A stretch of 10,946 nucleotides of DNA from Flavobacterium psychrophilum (GTDB lineage Bacteria > Bacteroidota > Bacteroidia > Flavobacteriales > Flavobacteriaceae): contig CAMCBB010000058.1 in the NCBI GenBank assembly GCA_945872875.1, forward strand, positions 1 to 10,946. Reading direction: 5' to 3'. The first letter of the stretch is position 1. Every line of letters begins with the position of its first letter. Made by a program: the position numbers and the translations under genes. The notes under the pieces were generated by a model that was not told where the DNA came from, did no database searches, and saw only the letters and a list, made by a program, of their open reading frames with translations. Below are positions 1 to 6,655 of this stretch, one piece after another.

Positions 1-491
1 CCCCGAATAACGGGCTTTCCTATTGAGGTTCCGGTGGAAACTTGAGAAACACCAGGAATCGTTGCCAAACCTTCAATTAAGGTAGCTGTTCCTTTTTGTT
101 GTAACATTTTAATCGATTGGTGTTCAACCTTCATTACATTTTGCGATTGCAACTTATTGAACGCAGTAGAAATAATTACCTCGTCCATTTGATGCATCGT
201 TTCTTCTAAAACAACATCCAATTGAAGTGTTTTTTGATTTACCAAAATGGTTTTTGATTGGGTTGCATATCCTATAAATGAAAATACAATTTTGAAATTC
301 CCGGAAGGCAAATTAGAAATTACGTAATTCCCTTTTTCATCGGAAATGGATTCTTTATAAATTTCGGGTAGGGAAATAGTTACCCCAGCCATTGGTTTGT
401 TTTGAACATCTTTGATTGTTCCTGTAATTTTGTTTTGCGCGCTAGCAAATACTGAAAACCCTAGCAATAGGGCTATAAAAAATGATTTCAT
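1..491 (-). CDS. TonB-dependent outer-membrane receptor, N-terminal part (runs off left edge)
   Basis: Partial gene; about 163 residues are visible from an ATG at 491-489. TonB-dependent receptors are outer-membrane beta-barrels that import metal chelates, vitamins or glycans using TonB energy. Residues 1-19 form a signal peptide (MKSFFIALLLGFSVFASAQ, cleavage near residue 18 or 19). Residues about 22-97 match the carboxypeptidase-regulatory-like beta-sandwich typical of Bacteroidota receptors, with the run DEKGNYVISNLPSG at 51-64. A TonB-box-like DEVIIST follows at 103-109. The plug domain then begins, with the characteristic IEGLATIPGVSQV at 139-151 and a PVIRG run at the edge. The barrel lies outside the window, so the substrate cannot be read directly. 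The gene follows the small His/Cys-rich gene by 55 bases on the same strand, probably as one operon, which favours a metal or metal-chelate substrate by inference only. It is not of the longer SusC type as far as can be seen. Confidence 0.93.
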   Translation of the reverse strand, partial: MKSFFIALLLGFSVFASAQNKITGTIKDVQNKPMAGVTISLPEIYKESISDEKGNYVISNLPSGNFKIVFSFIGYATQSKTILVNQKTLQLDVVLEETMHQMDEVIISTAFNKLQSQNVMKVEHQSIKMLQQKGTATLIEGLATIPGVSQVSTGTSIGKPVIR

Positions 492-520
492 GATTTTAGT
501 TTTATTGTTAAACAAATAAG

Positions 521-537
521 ATCCGAAAAGTTCGGAT
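521..537. repeat. Perfect 7-bp inverted repeat in the leader of the receptor gene
   Basis: ATCCGAA, a 3-base loop and TTCGGAT form a perfect hairpin in the 55-base gap between the small His/Cys gene and the receptor gene. In the minus-strand transcript it is followed by CUUAUUUG rather than a run of U, so it is not a classic intrinsic terminator. It could be an intercistronic processing or stability hairpin that sets the ratio of the two products, or a protein-binding site. The structure is seen directly; the role is inferred. Confidence 0.5.
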
Positions 538-546
538 TAATTGGAC

Positions 547-900
547 TTAAACAATAAAGCTTGGGGGCGCCCGAAGGGCAAAAAGACTGCCTCTAAAAGA
601 TTGGGTTATCTCTTTAGAATAGAAAAAAGAATACTTTTTAAAAATTGTGCTTTTAGTACAATTAAATGAAAAGGTTTCTGATTTTATGGAATTGCTAAAG
701 GTAAATTCGCATGCAAAACAATGGTCTGAATCGTGGTGACTGTGGCCAATTTCTGTTTTGTTTGCAGCATATTTGTGGTGACACTGCTTCTCTGAAAAAG
801 CACGAGTGATATGATCATAAGAATGCACGGATTGCAGCGTTATTGCGAACACTATTGCCAACCCAAAAATCATACTTATTAGCGCATACTTACTTTTCAT
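547..900 (-). CDS. Small exported His/Cys-rich protein preceding a TonB-dependent receptor
   Basis: 117 residues, function unknown. I place the start at the ATG at 900-898; an extra in-frame TTG just upstream (903-901) is probably not used. Residues about 6-24 are a hydrophobic signal peptide or membrane anchor, ending near SVHS, so the rest should lie in the periplasm. The mature part is rich in possible metal ligands: H26, H30, C40-H41-H42, the cluster H53, H55, H56, H60, then C61-x-x-C64. The C-terminus carries LRAPP (109-113). Small proteins with an H/C cluster and a terminal RAPP-like motif occur in Bacteroidota next to TonB receptor genes and loosely resemble DUF2946-type proteins; this comparison is from memory. 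The gene has its own promoter at 906-938 and is followed by the receptor gene. A metal-binding accessory or sensor for that receptor is a reasonable inference, but unproven. Confidence 0.8.
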   Translation of the reverse strand: MKSKYALISMIFGLAIVFAITLQSVHSYDHITRAFSEKQCHHKYAANKTEIGHSHHDSDHCFACEFTFSNSIKSETFSFNCTKSTIFKKYSFFYSKEITQSFRGSLFALRAPPSFIV

Positions 901-905
901 CAATA

Positions 906-938
906 CAAATATAGATTATAAAACAGAAATAATAACAA
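906..938 (-). promoter_or_regulatory. Flavobacterial-type promoter for the His/Cys gene and receptor
   Basis: On the minus strand a perfect -7 box TATATTTG (913-906; consensus TAnnTTTG) is preceded by TTG (938-936) with a 22-base spacer, within the range described for Bacteroidota promoters. The -7 box ends only 5 bases before the ATG at 900, so transcription would start at or almost at the start codon. The message would then be leaderless or nearly so. The short asd-proximal gap and lack of a strong terminator leave read-through from asd possible as well. Confidence 0.6.
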
Positions 939-944
939 TTATTT
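927..944. repeat. AT-rich perfect dyad over the -33 region of the His/Cys-receptor promoter
   Basis: AAATAAT, spacer AACA, ATTATTT: a perfect 7-4-7 inverted repeat that covers the TTG element at 936-938. Its position would suit an operator for a repressor such as a metal regulator of the Fur/Zur type, but the base composition makes chance dyads common. It could also be a weak terminator stem after asd. Confidence 0.35.
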
Positions 945-952
945 ATAAAGCC

Positions 953-1942
953 CTAAACCAATTGATGTGCTACCAAATACTCCGCAATTTGAATGGTGTT
1001 CGTAGCAGCTCCTTTTCTTAAATTATCCGAAACAATCCACATATTTAAAGAATTGGCTTGGCTTTCATCTCTACGGATTCTACCTACAAATACGGCATCT
1101 TTACCTTGGGCAAATAAAGGCATTGGATAGGAAAAAGCATCCAAATCATCTTGCACAACTACACCATCGGTTTGTTGTAATATCGAACGAATGTCGTTTA
1201 CTTCGTAGTCGTTTTCAAACTCAATATTTACCGCCTCACTGTGTCCGCCTACAATTGGCACACGAACCGCGGTAGCCGTAACTGCAATCGAATTATCGCT
1301 TAATATTTTCTTGGTTTCTTTCACCAATTTCATTTCTTCTTTGGTGTAACCATTTGCCTCAAAGCTATCACATTGCGGAATCGCATTGCGGTGAATTGGG
1401 TATTTATAGGCCATTTCGCCTTGCACTCCAGCGTATTCATTTTCTAGCTGCTGCACAGCTTTTACTCCCGTTCCGGTGATGGATTGATAGGTAGAAACAA
1501 TAACGCGTTTGATTTTATATTTCGCATGCAAAGGTGCCAATACCAATACCATTTGTATGGTAGAACAGTTTGGATTTGCAATGATTTTGTCGTCTTTGGT
1601 TAATTGAGAGGCGTTGATTTCGGGAACGATTAATTTTTTGGTTGCATCCATTCTCCAAGCCGAGGAGTTGTCGATAACGGTAGTTCCCGCTTCTGCAAAT
1701 TTAGGAGCCCAAGACAAAGAAGTTTCTCCACCAGCAGAAAACAAAGCAATATCGGGACGCATAGCAACCGCCGTTTCAAGGCCAACCACTTTATATTTAG
1801 CGCCTTTCCAATCAATTTCTTTCCCAACAGATTTCTCTGATGCTACCGGAATTAACTCGGTAACCGGAAAATTTCTTTCTGCTAAAACTTGAAGCATTAC
1901 TTCGCCAACCATACCGGTAGCGCCCACAACAGCAACTCTCAT
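953..1942 (-). CDS. asd: Aspartate-semialdehyde dehydrogenase
   Basis: 329 residues, the normal family length. It reduces L-4-aspartyl phosphate with NADPH to L-aspartate-4-semialdehyde in the cytoplasm, the branch step toward diaminopimelate/lysine, threonine and methionine. The N-terminal NADP-binding loop is GATGMVG (7-13). The catalytic cysteine is C126 in NPNCST (123-128). A conserved STYQSITGTG run begins at 150. The substrate and acid-base region is RVPIVGGHS (227-235), with H234 as the likely catalytic histidine. The stop is TAG at 955-953. The gene appears monocistronic at its 5' side, facing away from the SIMPL gene across a 137-base divergent gap that holds a -7 box (1979-1986). 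Downstream, the His/Cys gene begins 52 bases later with its own promoter. Diaminopimelate links this gene by pathway to the murF-alr fusion to the right. Identification is secure. Confidence 0.97.
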   Translation of the reverse strand: MRVAVVGATGMVGEVMLQVLAERNFPVTELIPVASEKSVGKEIDWKGAKYKVVGLETAVAMRPDIALFSAGGETSLSWAPKFAEAGTTVIDNSSAWRMDATKKLIVPEINASQLTKDDKIIANPNCSTIQMVLVLAPLHAKYKIKRVIVSTYQSITGTGVKAVQQLENEYAGVQGEMAYKYPIHRNAIPQCDSFEANGYTKEEMKLVKETKKILSDNSIAVTATAVRVPIVGGHSEAVNIEFENDYEVNDIRSILQQTDGVVVQDDLDAFSYPMPLFAQGKDAVFVGRIRRDESQANSLNMWIVSDNLRKGAATNTIQIAEYLVAHQLV

Positions 1943-1978
1943 ATTATTTCTATTTTATTAAAGACTAATTTCGAAAAA

Positions 1979-1986
1979 CAAAAGTA
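1979..1986 (-). promoter_or_regulatory. Likely -7 box of the asd promoter
   Basis: TACTTTTG on the minus strand matches TAnnTTTG exactly. It would give a leader of about 30 bases before the asd ATG at 1942. No good TTG is seen at the -33 position, so the call rests on the -7 box and its location. Confidence 0.45.
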
Positions 1987-2003
1987 AACAGAAATTTACT
2001 TTT
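1980..2003. repeat. 9-bp inverted repeat overlapping the asd -7 box
   Basis: AAAAGTAAA, spacer CAGAAA, TTTACTTTT: a perfect 9-6-9 dyad in the asd/SIMPL divergent gap. One arm lies on the asd -7 box, so a bound protein would block asd transcription. An operator is inferred from position and symmetry only; no known regulator is recognised. Confidence 0.45.
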
Positions 2004-2053
2004 AGGGAGTTTTTTGAAATAAAAAAATATTTTCAAATGTGGAAAATTTTTGT

Positions 2054-2061
2054 TATATTTA
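2054..2061 (+). promoter_or_regulatory. Possible -7 box for the SIMPL gene
   Basis: TATATTTA differs from TAnnTTTG in only the last base and lies 18 bases before the ATG at 2080. No TTG is found at a proper -33 distance. In such AT-rich DNA this is weak evidence. Confidence 0.28.
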
Positions 2062-2079
2062 AGTAAAAAGAAAACAAAT

Positions 2080-2841
2080 ATGGAAACAAAATTAAAATCA
2101 ACGCTTGCAATTAGTGTCTCAATTATTCTAACCGCCTGGATTCTGGGATCGGCATTTAAAAAACGAAATGAGAACCTAGATTCTATTTCTGTAATAGGTT
2201 TAGGAACCAAAGACTTTGTCTCAGATGAAATTCTATGGTCTGGGAGTTTTACAACAAATAGTATGGACATCAAAACAGCGTATACTAAAATTGTGAACGA
2301 CCAAAAAATTGTAACCGATTTTTTTGTTAGCAAGGGATTTAAAAGCAACGAATTTAGTTTTGGTGCAGTAAATTTTCAAAAGAAATTTAAAGAAATAAGA
2401 AAAGAAGACCCAAACAATCCCGATCAAAATCAGATTGAACAAGTATTTGAAGGGTATGAAGCTACGCAAAGTATTATTTTTTCGGCAAAGAAAAACCCGG
2501 TGATGATGCAAAAAATTGAAGCTGTTTCAAATAAAACGGCCGAATTGATAAATTCGGGTATCGAGTTATCCTCAAATACAATTCAGTACACCTATTCTAA
2601 CTTACCTAGTTTGAAGCAGAGCCTAATTGAAAAAGCTACCCAAGACGCTAGCGAAAGAGCCAATAAAATTGTGAATACTGCAGATGGCGCTATTGGTAAA
2701 TTGAAAACGGCCAGCATGGGGGTATTTCAAATTACGGGACAAGGATCTACTGAGGAAGACAGTTATGGCGGAATTAATGATATTCACAGCAAAAATAAAA
2801 CGGCTCGAATCACCGTGAGATTAGAATACGGATTGGAATAA
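2080..2841 (+). CDS. Membrane-anchored SIMPL-domain (DUF541) protein
   Basis: 253 residues from the ATG at 2080. The frame stays open further upstream, but the A-rich leader directly before METKLK and the hydrophobic segment that follows favour this start. Residues about 8-25 form a single N-terminal transmembrane anchor or uncleaved signal, then KKR, placing the rest in the periplasm. Residues about 36-250 match the SIMPL domain: the opening SISVIGLGTKDFVSDEI (35-51) has the typical strand and glycine pattern, and the C-terminal ARITVRLEYGL is the usual closing strand. Members of this family (for example periplasmic YggE in E. coli, linked to oxidative stress, and the vertebrate IRAK1-binding SIMPL) have no well-defined biochemical activity, and none is claimed here. 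The gene is single, diverges from asd and converges on mscL, with a shared terminator right after it. Confidence 0.85.
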   Translation: METKLKSTLAISVSIILTAWILGSAFKKRNENLDSISVIGLGTKDFVSDEILWSGSFTTNSMDIKTAYTKIVNDQKIVTDFFVSKGFKSNEFSFGAVNFQKKFKEIRKEDPNNPDQNQIEQVFEGYEATQSIIFSAKKNPVMMQKIEAVSNKTAELINSGIELSSNTIQYTYSNLPSLKQSLIEKATQDASERANKIVNTADGAIGKLKTASMGVFQITGQGSTEEDSYGGINDIHSKNKTARITVRLEYGLE

Positions 2842-2864
2842 TTGCAATTAAAACAGCAACTAAA

Positions 2865-2886
2865 ACGGCCTCCAATTGGAGGCCGT
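2865..2886. terminator. Bidirectional hairpin terminator between the SIMPL gene and mscL
   Basis: ACGGCCTCC, loop AATT, GGAGGCCGT: a perfect 9-bp GC-rich stem between two convergent genes. On the plus strand it is followed by ATTTAGTAGGTTTT; on the minus strand by TTTTAGTTGCTGTTTT. The minus-strand U-run starts immediately and looks the stronger, but the stem can serve both genes. Confidence 0.85.
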
Positions 2887-2919
2887 ATTTAGTAGGTTTT
2901 ATTTAGGGTAGTAGCTTTA

Positions 2920-3318
2920 TTATTTTTTTAATAAATCTCTAATTTGGGTTAGCAATTCTTCTTGTGAAGGTCCTGCGGCAGCAGCAACTACTTCAGGTTT
3001 TTTCATTTTGTTGTACGATTTAACGATGAGAAACATCACAAATCCAACCACTAGTAAACTAATAATAGTGTTAATCCATTTACCAAGTGCAATCACATTT
3101 GCAGGAATTACTGTGCCATCTGCTTTTTTGCTGGCTTCATCTAGCGTGTAAGCCATAGACGAAAAATCCATTCCGCCAGAAAAATGACCTACAACCGGCA
3201 TGATAATGTCACCAACAAATCCAATGACAACCGCGCCAATCGCTCCCGCCATGATAACAGCAACTGCAAATTCTACAACATTGCCCGTCATGATAAAATT
3301 CTTGAATTCTTTTAACAT
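2920..3318 (-). CDS. mscL: Large-conductance mechanosensitive channel
   Basis: 132 residues, close to the 136 of E. coli MscL. It forms a homopentameric inner-membrane pore that opens under membrane tension during osmotic downshock and releases solutes. The N-terminal amphipathic helix and first membrane helix are typical: KEFKNFIMTGNVVEFAVAV (3-21), then a glycine/alanine-rich pore-lining segment and FVGDIIMPVVG (34-44). A periplasmic loop (about 45-80) is followed by the second membrane helix (about 84-104, INTIISLLVVGFVMFLIVK). A charged, alanine-rich linker then leads to the C-terminal helix EELLTQIRDLLKK, which resembles the E. coli cytoplasmic bundle. It has its own promoter at 3355-3362 and sits 76 bases downstream of the murF-alr gene on the same strand. 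Its 3' end faces the shared terminator. Confidence 0.96.
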   Translation of the reverse strand: MLKEFKNFIMTGNVVEFAVAVIMAGAIGAVVIGFVGDIIMPVVGHFSGGMDFSSMAYTLDEASKKADGTVIPANVIALGKWINTIISLLVVGFVMFLIVKSYNKMKKPEVVAAAAGPSQEELLTQIRDLLKK

Positions 3319-3354
3319 AATTCTTTTTTTATTTGGTTAATACTATATGTTACT

Positions 3355-3362
3355 CAAATATA
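3355..3362 (-). promoter_or_regulatory. Likely -7 box of the mscL promoter
   Basis: TATATTTG on the minus strand is a perfect TAnnTTTG match, giving a leader of about 30 bases before the mscL ATG. The nearest upstream TTG (3378-3376) leaves a 13-base spacer, shorter than usual. Just upstream, ATTG-GTT-CAAT followed by eight T could act as a weak terminator for murF-alr. Confidence 0.5.
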
Positions 3363-3394
3363 AAAAAAATTGAACCAATAAATGAAATTTGTAA

Positions 3395-5839
3395 TTATTC
3401 TCGACAAAATACCCTTTTTACCCTTTGAGAGATGCTTGTCATGATTTCGTAGGGTATCGTAGTTAGTTGATTTGCCATAAAAGACACACTAAGGTTTTCT
3501 CCAAATAGGATCACTTCGGATCCTTCTTTACAATCAATTTCCGAAACATCAACCATCAACATGTCCATACAAATGCTGCCCACAATAGGTGCTTTTTTGT
3601 TTTTTATTAGCACATAACCCACTCCATTCCCCCAATGACGGGAAATTCCGTCGGCATAACCTATCGGAATGGTGGCAATTTTGGTAGGCTTGTCTGCTAT
3701 AAATCGCCTGCTGTAGCCCACACTTTCTCCGGCTTGGATGGTTCTAATTTGGGATATAATAGATTTTAGAGTTCCTACATTTTCCAATAATTTTTGCTCG
3801 TCTTCGTCGTTAGAAACTCCGTAAAGCCCTATTCCTAAACGAACCATATCCAATTGCGCTTGTGGAAAATTAGAAATTCCAGAAGTATTTAAAGTATGTA
3901 GAATTGGTTTTATGTTTAATTCTTTGCTAATTGCAGAAGCTAATTTTTCAAATAATTTAATTTGCGAAAGCGTAAAATCAATATGTTTCATGTCGTCACT
4001 TGCGGCCAAGTGCGATAAAATACTTTTTACTTCAACAGTGTTGTTTTCTTTTAATTTCGAGATTAACTCCGGTACATTTTCTTCTTCAAATCCCAATCGG
4101 TGCATTCCGGTATCCAATTTTATATGAATTGGAAAATTCTTAAGTTTCTTTTGTTCGGCAATTTTTAAGAACGCCGTTAGTCCTTTAATAGAATAAATTT
4201 CGGGCTCTAGCTGGTGCTGAATAATTGAAGAAAAACTTGTGCTTTCAGGATTCATTACCATAATTGGCAAACTGATTCCTGCAGTTCTCAGTGCTATTCC
4301 TTCATCGGCGAAAGCCACACCAAGATAATCTACCTTGTGGTGCGATAACAATTTTGCAATTTCAAATCCGCCGTTTCCATAACCAAAAGCTTTAACCATT
4401 ACCATTAATTTGGTTTCTGGATTTAATTTAGATTTATAAAAATTCAAATTATGACTAATGGCATTCAGGTTAATTTCGAGTACCGTTTCGTGCGTTTTCT
4501 CTTCGAGATAAGCTACGATTTCTTCAAATGAAAAGTGACGAGCTCCTTTAATTAATATTGTTTCGTTTTCAAAAGGAATCGTATCAATAGCGGCAAGAAA
4601 TTTCTCAGTTGATTCGAATGCAAGGCAATTTGGAAACTTACTTTTATATCCCGAAATGGTTTTGCCGATGGCAATCACTCGGTTAATTTTGTTGGAAACA
4701 ATTAAATGAGAAACTTGTGAATACAATTCTTCGGTAACCAATCCGCTTTGAAAAATATCCGATAAAATAAGTGTTTTCTTTTTGAATTGCTTTTGACTTT
4801 CTAAAAAGTCCAAAGCTATTTTTAACGACTGAAAATCCGAGCTGTAACTGTCGTCAATAAGAGTGGTATTGTTGCTTCCGTTTTTTACTTTCAATCGCAT
4901 TTCAACCGGATACAATTGCAACATGCGCTGCTGAATGATATCTTGATCGTAATTAAAATACAACATTACCATCAAACATTGCAATGCATTTTCAATAGAA
5001 GCTTGATCTGCAAATGGAATGGTAATTGTAAAACAAAGTTTTTGATAGGTTATTTTGAGCTCGGTTTTGTCGGGGCTTTCTTTGGCAATTACAAAAACAT
5101 CGGCTTTGCCAATGTCGGAACTCCAAGTGAATGTTTTTATTTTTGGATTTAGAAAGGCTTCAATGGTGCGGTTTTTGTTCATAATTAGTACATCAACCGA
5201 ACTAAATAGTTTTAATTTTTCTTTTATTTTTTCTCCGGCATCATGAAAACCTTCGTCGTGAGCCGAACCAATGTTTGAAAATATTCCTATGGTTGGTTTT
5301 ATAATTCGTTGTAGGTTTTCCATTTCATTGGTAGTAGAAATTCCTGCTTCAAAAATGCCGAGATTGTGCTTTTCGTTAATCCCCAAAACTGAAAGTGGCA
5401 CCCCAACTTGAGAGTTGTAACTTTTTGGCGAACGAATAATATTATAATCGGGACTTAATAAAAAGTTCAACCATTCTTTGATGATGGTTTTCCCGTTGCT
5501 TCCTGTAATTCCAATAACCGGAAAATCAAAATCACTTCGATAGGCAGCTGCAAAAGTTTGCAGAGCTTGAAGCGTATTTTCAACCACGAAAAAATTGGCT
5601 TTCCCTTGAAGATTAGAAGGAATGTAAGTCACTACAAAATTGGTGACTCCCTGCTCTAACAACTCGGCTACATAATGATGCCCGTCATGATTTGGACCAA
5701 GTAAAGCAAAATATAAGGTGCTGCTGCTGTTTTGCAACGACCGACTATCTATAGAAATAGAATCAATAATTGCCACTTCGTTTTTGCCAATAAATTTGGC
5801 TTTAAGAATTGGAATGATATTTCGAATGGATAGCGTCAA
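3395..5839 (-). CDS. Bifunctional MurF ligase / alanine racemase fusion
   Basis: 814 residues, two enzymes in one chain, a fusion characteristic of Bacteroidota. Residues 1 to about 447 are UDP-N-acetylmuramoyl-tripeptide:D-alanyl-D-alanine ligase (MurF). It shows the Mur P-loop GITGSNGKT (110-118), YNSQVGVPLS (141-150), SNIGSAH (188-194), MRLKVKNG (314-321) and DDSYSSDFQSL (329-339). Residues about 452-814 are a PLP-dependent alanine racemase. K483 in MVKAFGYGNG is the probable PLP lysine, followed by KLDTGMHRLGF (574-584). Y709 in VGYSRRF is the probable catalytic tyrosine, and SICMDM is at 755-760. Together they turn L-Ala into D-Ala and attach D-Ala-D-Ala to the peptidoglycan precursor in the cytoplasm. 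The D-Ala-D-Ala ligase is not in the window. The start is TTG at 5839: an in-frame stop lies two codons upstream and there is no early ATG. It follows tdk by 11 bases, so both are probably co-transcribed. All key residues that I can check are present. Confidence 0.96.
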   Translation of the reverse strand: MTLSIRNIIPILKAKFIGKNEVAIIDSISIDSRSLQNSSSTLYFALLGPNHDGHHYVAELLEQGVTNFVVTYIPSNLQGKANFFVVENTLQALQTFAAAYRSDFDFPVIGITGSNGKTIIKEWLNFLLSPDYNIIRSPKSYNSQVGVPLSVLGINEKHNLGIFEAGISTTNEMENLQRIIKPTIGIFSNIGSAHDEGFHDAGEKIKEKLKLFSSVDVLIMNKNRTIEAFLNPKIKTFTWSSDIGKADVFVIAKESPDKTELKITYQKLCFTITIPFADQASIENALQCLMVMLYFNYDQDIIQQRMLQLYPVEMRLKVKNGSNNTTLIDDSYSSDFQSLKIALDFLESQKQFKKKTLILSDIFQSGLVTEELYSQVSHLIVSNKINRVIAIGKTISGYKSKFPNCLAFESTEKFLAAIDTIPFENETILIKGARHFSFEEIVAYLEEKTHETVLEINLNAISHNLNFYKSKLNPETKLMVMVKAFGYGNGGFEIAKLLSHHKVDYLGVAFADEGIALRTAGISLPIMVMNPESTSFSSIIQHQLEPEIYSIKGLTAFLKIAEQKKLKNFPIHIKLDTGMHRLGFEEENVPELISKLKENNTVEVKSILSHLAASDDMKHIDFTLSQIKLFEKLASAISKELNIKPILHTLNTSGISNFPQAQLDMVRLGIGLYGVSNDEDEQKLLENVGTLKSIISQIRTIQAGESVGYSRRFIADKPTKIATIPIGYADGISRHWGNGVGYVLIKNKKAPIVGSICMDMLMVDVSEIDCKEGSEVILFGENLSVSFMANQLTTIPYEIMTSISQRVKRVFCRE

Positions 5840-5850
5840 ATTTTATTTTT

Positions 5851-6468
5851 TTATTCTCCAGATAATTGCTCCGGATCGTTTACTTCCATATTGTCACGCA
5901 TGGCTCTAAAATAGGCCCCGCGACTAAGCGGTTCGTATTCTTCGGTTTCACCCAAAAGGACTAGATTATTACTGTCGGATTTTCTAAAACTATAATTTGC
6001 TAAATTCCCGGTGCGGGTACAAACGGCATGCACTTTAGTAACATATTCGGCTGTTGCCATTAATGCGGGCATTGGCCCAAAAGGGTTTCCTTTAAAATCC
6101 ATATCCAATCCAGCAACAATTACACGCACACCCGAATTGGCTAAATCATTACAAATTTTTACAATTTCATCGTCAAAAAACTGTGCTTCATCAATACCTA
6201 CTACATCACAACCTTGTGCCAAAATAGCAATATTAGCAGCAGCAGGAACTGGAGTGGAACGAATCTCATTTTTATTATGCGAAACTACCATTTCTTCATC
6301 ATAACGAACATCAATAGCAGGTTTAAATATTTCTACTTTTTGTTGGGCAAATTGCGCTCTGCGCAACCTGCGGATGAGTTCTTCAGTCTTTCCAGAAAAC
6401 ATAGAACCACAGATAACTTCTATCCAGCCAAATTGTTCTTTATGATTTACGGTATTTTCTAGAAACAT
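5851..6468 (-). CDS. tdk: Thymidine kinase with a degenerate zinc site
   Basis: 205 residues, normal for the type II (TK1-like) family. It phosphorylates thymidine to dTMP with ATP in nucleotide salvage. The P-loop is GSMFSGKT (21-28), the Walker B region is DEAQFF (93-98) with E94 as probable catalytic base, and the thymidine-binding lasso region includes GETEEYEPLSRGAYF (173-187). Type II kinases usually bind structural zinc with four cysteines in two C-x-x-C pairs. Here only C150 remains: its partner is T153, and the second pair is replaced by S182 and A185. The fold must be held without the usual zinc; I recall similar losses in relatives but cannot check. It is the first gene of a pair with murF-alr (11-base gap). 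A TAAATTTA run at 6473-6480 is a weak -7 candidate just before the ATG at 6468. Confidence 0.95.
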   Translation of the reverse strand: MFLENTVNHKEQFGWIEVICGSMFSGKTEELIRRLRRAQFAQQKVEIFKPAIDVRYDEEMVVSHNKNEIRSTPVPAAANIAILAQGCDVVGIDEAQFFDDEIVKICNDLANSGVRVIVAGLDMDFKGNPFGPMPALMATAEYVTKVHAVCTRTGNLANYSFRKSDSNNLVLLGETEEYEPLSRGAYFRAMRDNMEVNDPEQLSGE

Positions 6469-6575
6469 TTTGTAAATTTAGACCTTAAAAAAGGAATTGT
6501 TTTTATTACTTTGTATGAAACAAACGCCCTAAATATTTTATATATTTACGACGATTCAAATGTAGAAAATATTTA

Positions 6576-6597
6576 TTAAGGTTGTTTCTTTCCTTAA
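6576..6597. repeat. Small dyad in the leader of the acidic-protein operon
   Basis: TTAAGG, a 10-base loop and CCTTAA lie about 60 bases before the ATG at 6656, inside the 187-base divergent gap with tdk. An alternative stem, TTGTT (6582-6586) with AACAA (6596-6600), overlaps it. No convincing TTG/TAnnTTTG promoter pair was found in this gap. The role of the dyad is unknown. Confidence 0.25.
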
Positions 6598-6655
6598 CAA
6601 AATAAAGTTTTATAAAAATACACTAAAATAGCTAGTTACCCAAATTTCAAAAGTC

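Noticed and set aside
561..580. GC-rich palindrome (GGGCGCCC with nearby GCCC-TTC-GGGC) near the end of the His/Cys gene
   Set aside because: It falls on the codons for the ALRAPP motif, so protein constraint explains it; no U-run follows, so it is not called as a terminator.
1614..1892. Plus-strand and second minus-strand open frames inside asd (1614-1892, 1630-1827)
   Set aside because: They lie fully inside a well-supported gene and show no recognisable protein features.
2050..2079. An earlier start for the SIMPL protein giving ten extra residues (LYLSKKKTNM)
   Set aside because: The upstream codon is not ATG, the region looks like promoter and A-rich leader, and the signal-anchor begins properly after the ATG at 2080.
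1965..2511. Minus-strand open frames opposite the SIMPL gene (1965-2348, 2233-2511)
   Set aside because: They overlap a better supported plus-strand gene; their hydrophobic stretches come from antisense AT-rich codons.
6481..6500. CCTT-AAAA-AAGG mini-hairpin upstream of tdk
   Set aside because: Only a 4-bp stem in AT-rich DNA; too weak to call a terminator or operator.
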